This document shows positions 42,601 to 45,600 of a stretch of 48,438 nt of DNA, piece after piece. The position numbers and the translations under genes were made by a program. The notes beneath the pieces are model-generated. The model worked only from the letters and a program-made list of their open reading frames with translations, did not search any database and was not told the DNA's origin. Numbering within the stretch: the stretch's first letter is position 1; the number at the start of each line of letters is the position of its first letter. Origin of the DNA: CBDBJQ01 sp965206405 (GTDB lineage: Bacteria > Pseudomonadota > Alphaproteobacteria > UBA8366); the NCBI GenBank assembly GCA_965206405.1, contig CBDBJQ010000003.1, positions 1-48,438 of the forward strand, given 5' to 3'.

Positions 42601-45600
42601 GACGTTCACCTATCAATGGAATACCCACGCCAGCGGCGCAAACACGGCCATCGACAACGCGACCTCCGCAACCTACCTCCTGACCGCGGACGAAATGGGC
42701 GAGACGATCACTGTGTCCGTCCGCTATACCGATGCCGGGAACGAGGATGAGGGGCCCCTGACCAGCGCGCCCACGGAGGCGGTGGCGGCGCCGGGCAACA
42801 TCCCGGCGACGGGAGAACCGACCATCAGCGGCATTCTCCAGGTGGGCCAGACCCTGACAGCGGACACCTCTGCAATTACCGATGCCAATGGGCCTGCCGT
42901 ACCCGCCTTCAGCTACCAATGGCAGGCGGACGGCCAGGATATTGCCGGCGCGACCGCCATCACCTACATCCCGACTGCGGGCGATGTCGGTGATATGATC
43001 ACCGTGACGGCCATCTTCACCGATGACGGGGGAACGCGTGAAGAACGAACCAGTGCCCCCACGGCGGTGATCCAGACCAATACCCGCCCCACCGCCAGTG
43101 CCAGGTCAGATATGGGCGTAGCGGACAAAGGTAGCCTCATCACGCTTGATGGCTCTGGCAGTAACGACCCCGACGGCGATAATGCAAATCTGACATATCT
43201 ATGGGAGCAGCAGCCTGGCAGCACCATGGTGACTTTAAGCGATCCGACAGCACAGCAACCGACGTTCACCATTCCAACCCTAATAGCGAGCGGTTTTACT
43301 TTTGTTTTCAGGCTGGTCGTTAGCGACGGGGCGCTCTCGTCCACCAACACGGCTGAAGTCACCATCTTTACCCGACCGATATTTCAGTTCCCCACGACCC
43401 TTGTTGATCAGACCTATGTGGTGGGCAACCAAATTGATGATCTGATTTTGCCCACGGCACTGGATATTGCAGGCAGTCCCAATACCTATGCGCTGAGTCC
43501 CCTGCCGCCTGGACTGTCCTTTAATACTACTAACCGCACACTGTCTGGTACGCCGAGCCAGGCTGGAACCTTTGACCTGACCTACGTCGCGACGAGCACC
43601 CTTGGCACGGATTCACGCAGCTTTAGCATTGCGGTGGTTGACCCCGTGACGGTTTCCATTGCGCCCCCCAGCGCTGCGGTCGATGAGGGCGACCCCGCCA
43701 CCTTCACCGTGACCCTGTCGGCTTCTCCCACGGATGCAGTGGTGGTGAACTATGCCACCTCAATCGCGATGGACGACACGGTGGTGGCGGCTGATTTCAC
43801 AGAAACCACCGGCACGCTGACCTTTGCCGCAGGCGCGACCGACCTGACCCAGACCTTCACCGTGTCGGTGTCAAACGACAACATCGTCGAAGGCGACGAG
43901 ACTTTCACCGCGACCCTGAGCGCGAACTCTGCCAGCCCGCTGCCGGCAGGTGTCACTCTGGGCACGACGAGCGCGCAGGCGACGATTGCGGCGGCGGGCA
44001 TGGCGACGGTATCGATCTCGGGCGGTGGCAATGTGGTCGAAGGCGAGAGTACCACCTTCAGTGTGACCCTGTCGGCCTCCCCCGGATCGGAATTGTTGGT
44101 GGACTATGCCAGCTCGCCCGACACGGCGGTGGCGGCTGATTTCACCGAGACCAGCGGCACGCTGACCTTTGCCGCAGACACAACCACCCTGACCCAGGAT
44201 ATCAGCGTACCGACGACGGATGATAGCGTGGCCGAGGGCGACGAAACCTTCACGATGACCTTGAGCGCGAACGCTACCAGCTCGCTGCCGACCGGCTTCA
44301 GCCTGGATACGACGACGGCAACGGCGACGATTGTGGCGACCGGCACGGTGACGGTTTCCATTGCGCCCCCTGGCGCTGCGGTCGATGAGGGCGATCCCGC
44401 CACCTTCACCGTGACCCTGTCGGGTTCTCCCACGGATGCAGTGGTGGTGAACTACGCCACCTCAATCGCGATGGACGACACGGCGGTGGCGGCTGATTTC
44501 ACCGATACCAGCGGCACGCTGACCTTCGCGGCAGGCGCGACCGCCCTGAGCCAGACCTTTGACGTGCCGGTGTCGACCGACAGCTTCGTGGAAGGCGACG
44601 AGACCTTCACGGCGACCCTGAGCGCGAACTCTGCCAGCCCGCTGCCGGCAGGTGTCACTCTGGGTACGACGAGCGCGCAGGCGACGATTGCGGCGGCGGG
44701 CATGGCGACGGTGTCGATTGAGGGCCCCGACACCCCTGTGGCCGAGGGCGGTTCCGCCACCTTCACCGTGACCCTGTCGGGTTCTCCGGGGTCGGAAGTA
44801 GTGGTGAACTATGCCAGCTCGCCCGACACGGCGGTGGCGGCTGATTTCACCGATACCAACGGCACGCTGACCTTCGCCGCGAACGCGAGCGGGGCCGACC
44901 TGACCCGGGATATCAGCGTACCGACGACGGACGATAGCGAGACCGAGGGCGATGAGACCTTCACCCTGACCCTGAGCGCGAACACTGCCAGCCCGCTACC
45001 GGCAGGGGTTACCCTGGGCACGACGAGCGCGCAGGCGACCATCGCAGCCAGCGATGCACCAGCGGTGACGGTTTCCATTGCGCCCCCTGGCGCTGCGGTC
45101 GATGAGGGCGATCCCGCCACCTTCACAGTGACCCTGTCGGGTTCTCCCACGGATGCAGTGGTGGTGAACTACGCCACCTCAATCGCGATGGACGACACGG
45201 CGGTGGCGGCTGATTTCACCGATACCAGCGGCACGCTGACCTTCGCCGCGAACGCGACCAGCGACGATCTGATCCAGACCTTTGACGTGCCGGTGTCAAC
45301 CGACAGCTTCGTGGAAGGCGACGAGACCTTCACGGTGACCCTGAGCGCGAACACTGCCAGCCCGCTGCCGGCAGGTGTCACTCTGGGCACGACGAGCGCG
45401 CAGGCGACGATTGCGGCGGCGGGCATGGCGGCGGTGTCGATTGAGGGCCCCGACACCCCTGTGGCCGAGGGCGGTTCCGCCACCTTCACCGTGACCCTGT
45501 CGGGTTCTCCGGGGTCGGAAGTAGTGGTGAACTATGCCAGCTCGCCCGACACGGCGGTGGCGGCTGATTTCACCGATACCAGCGGCACGCTGACCTTCGC

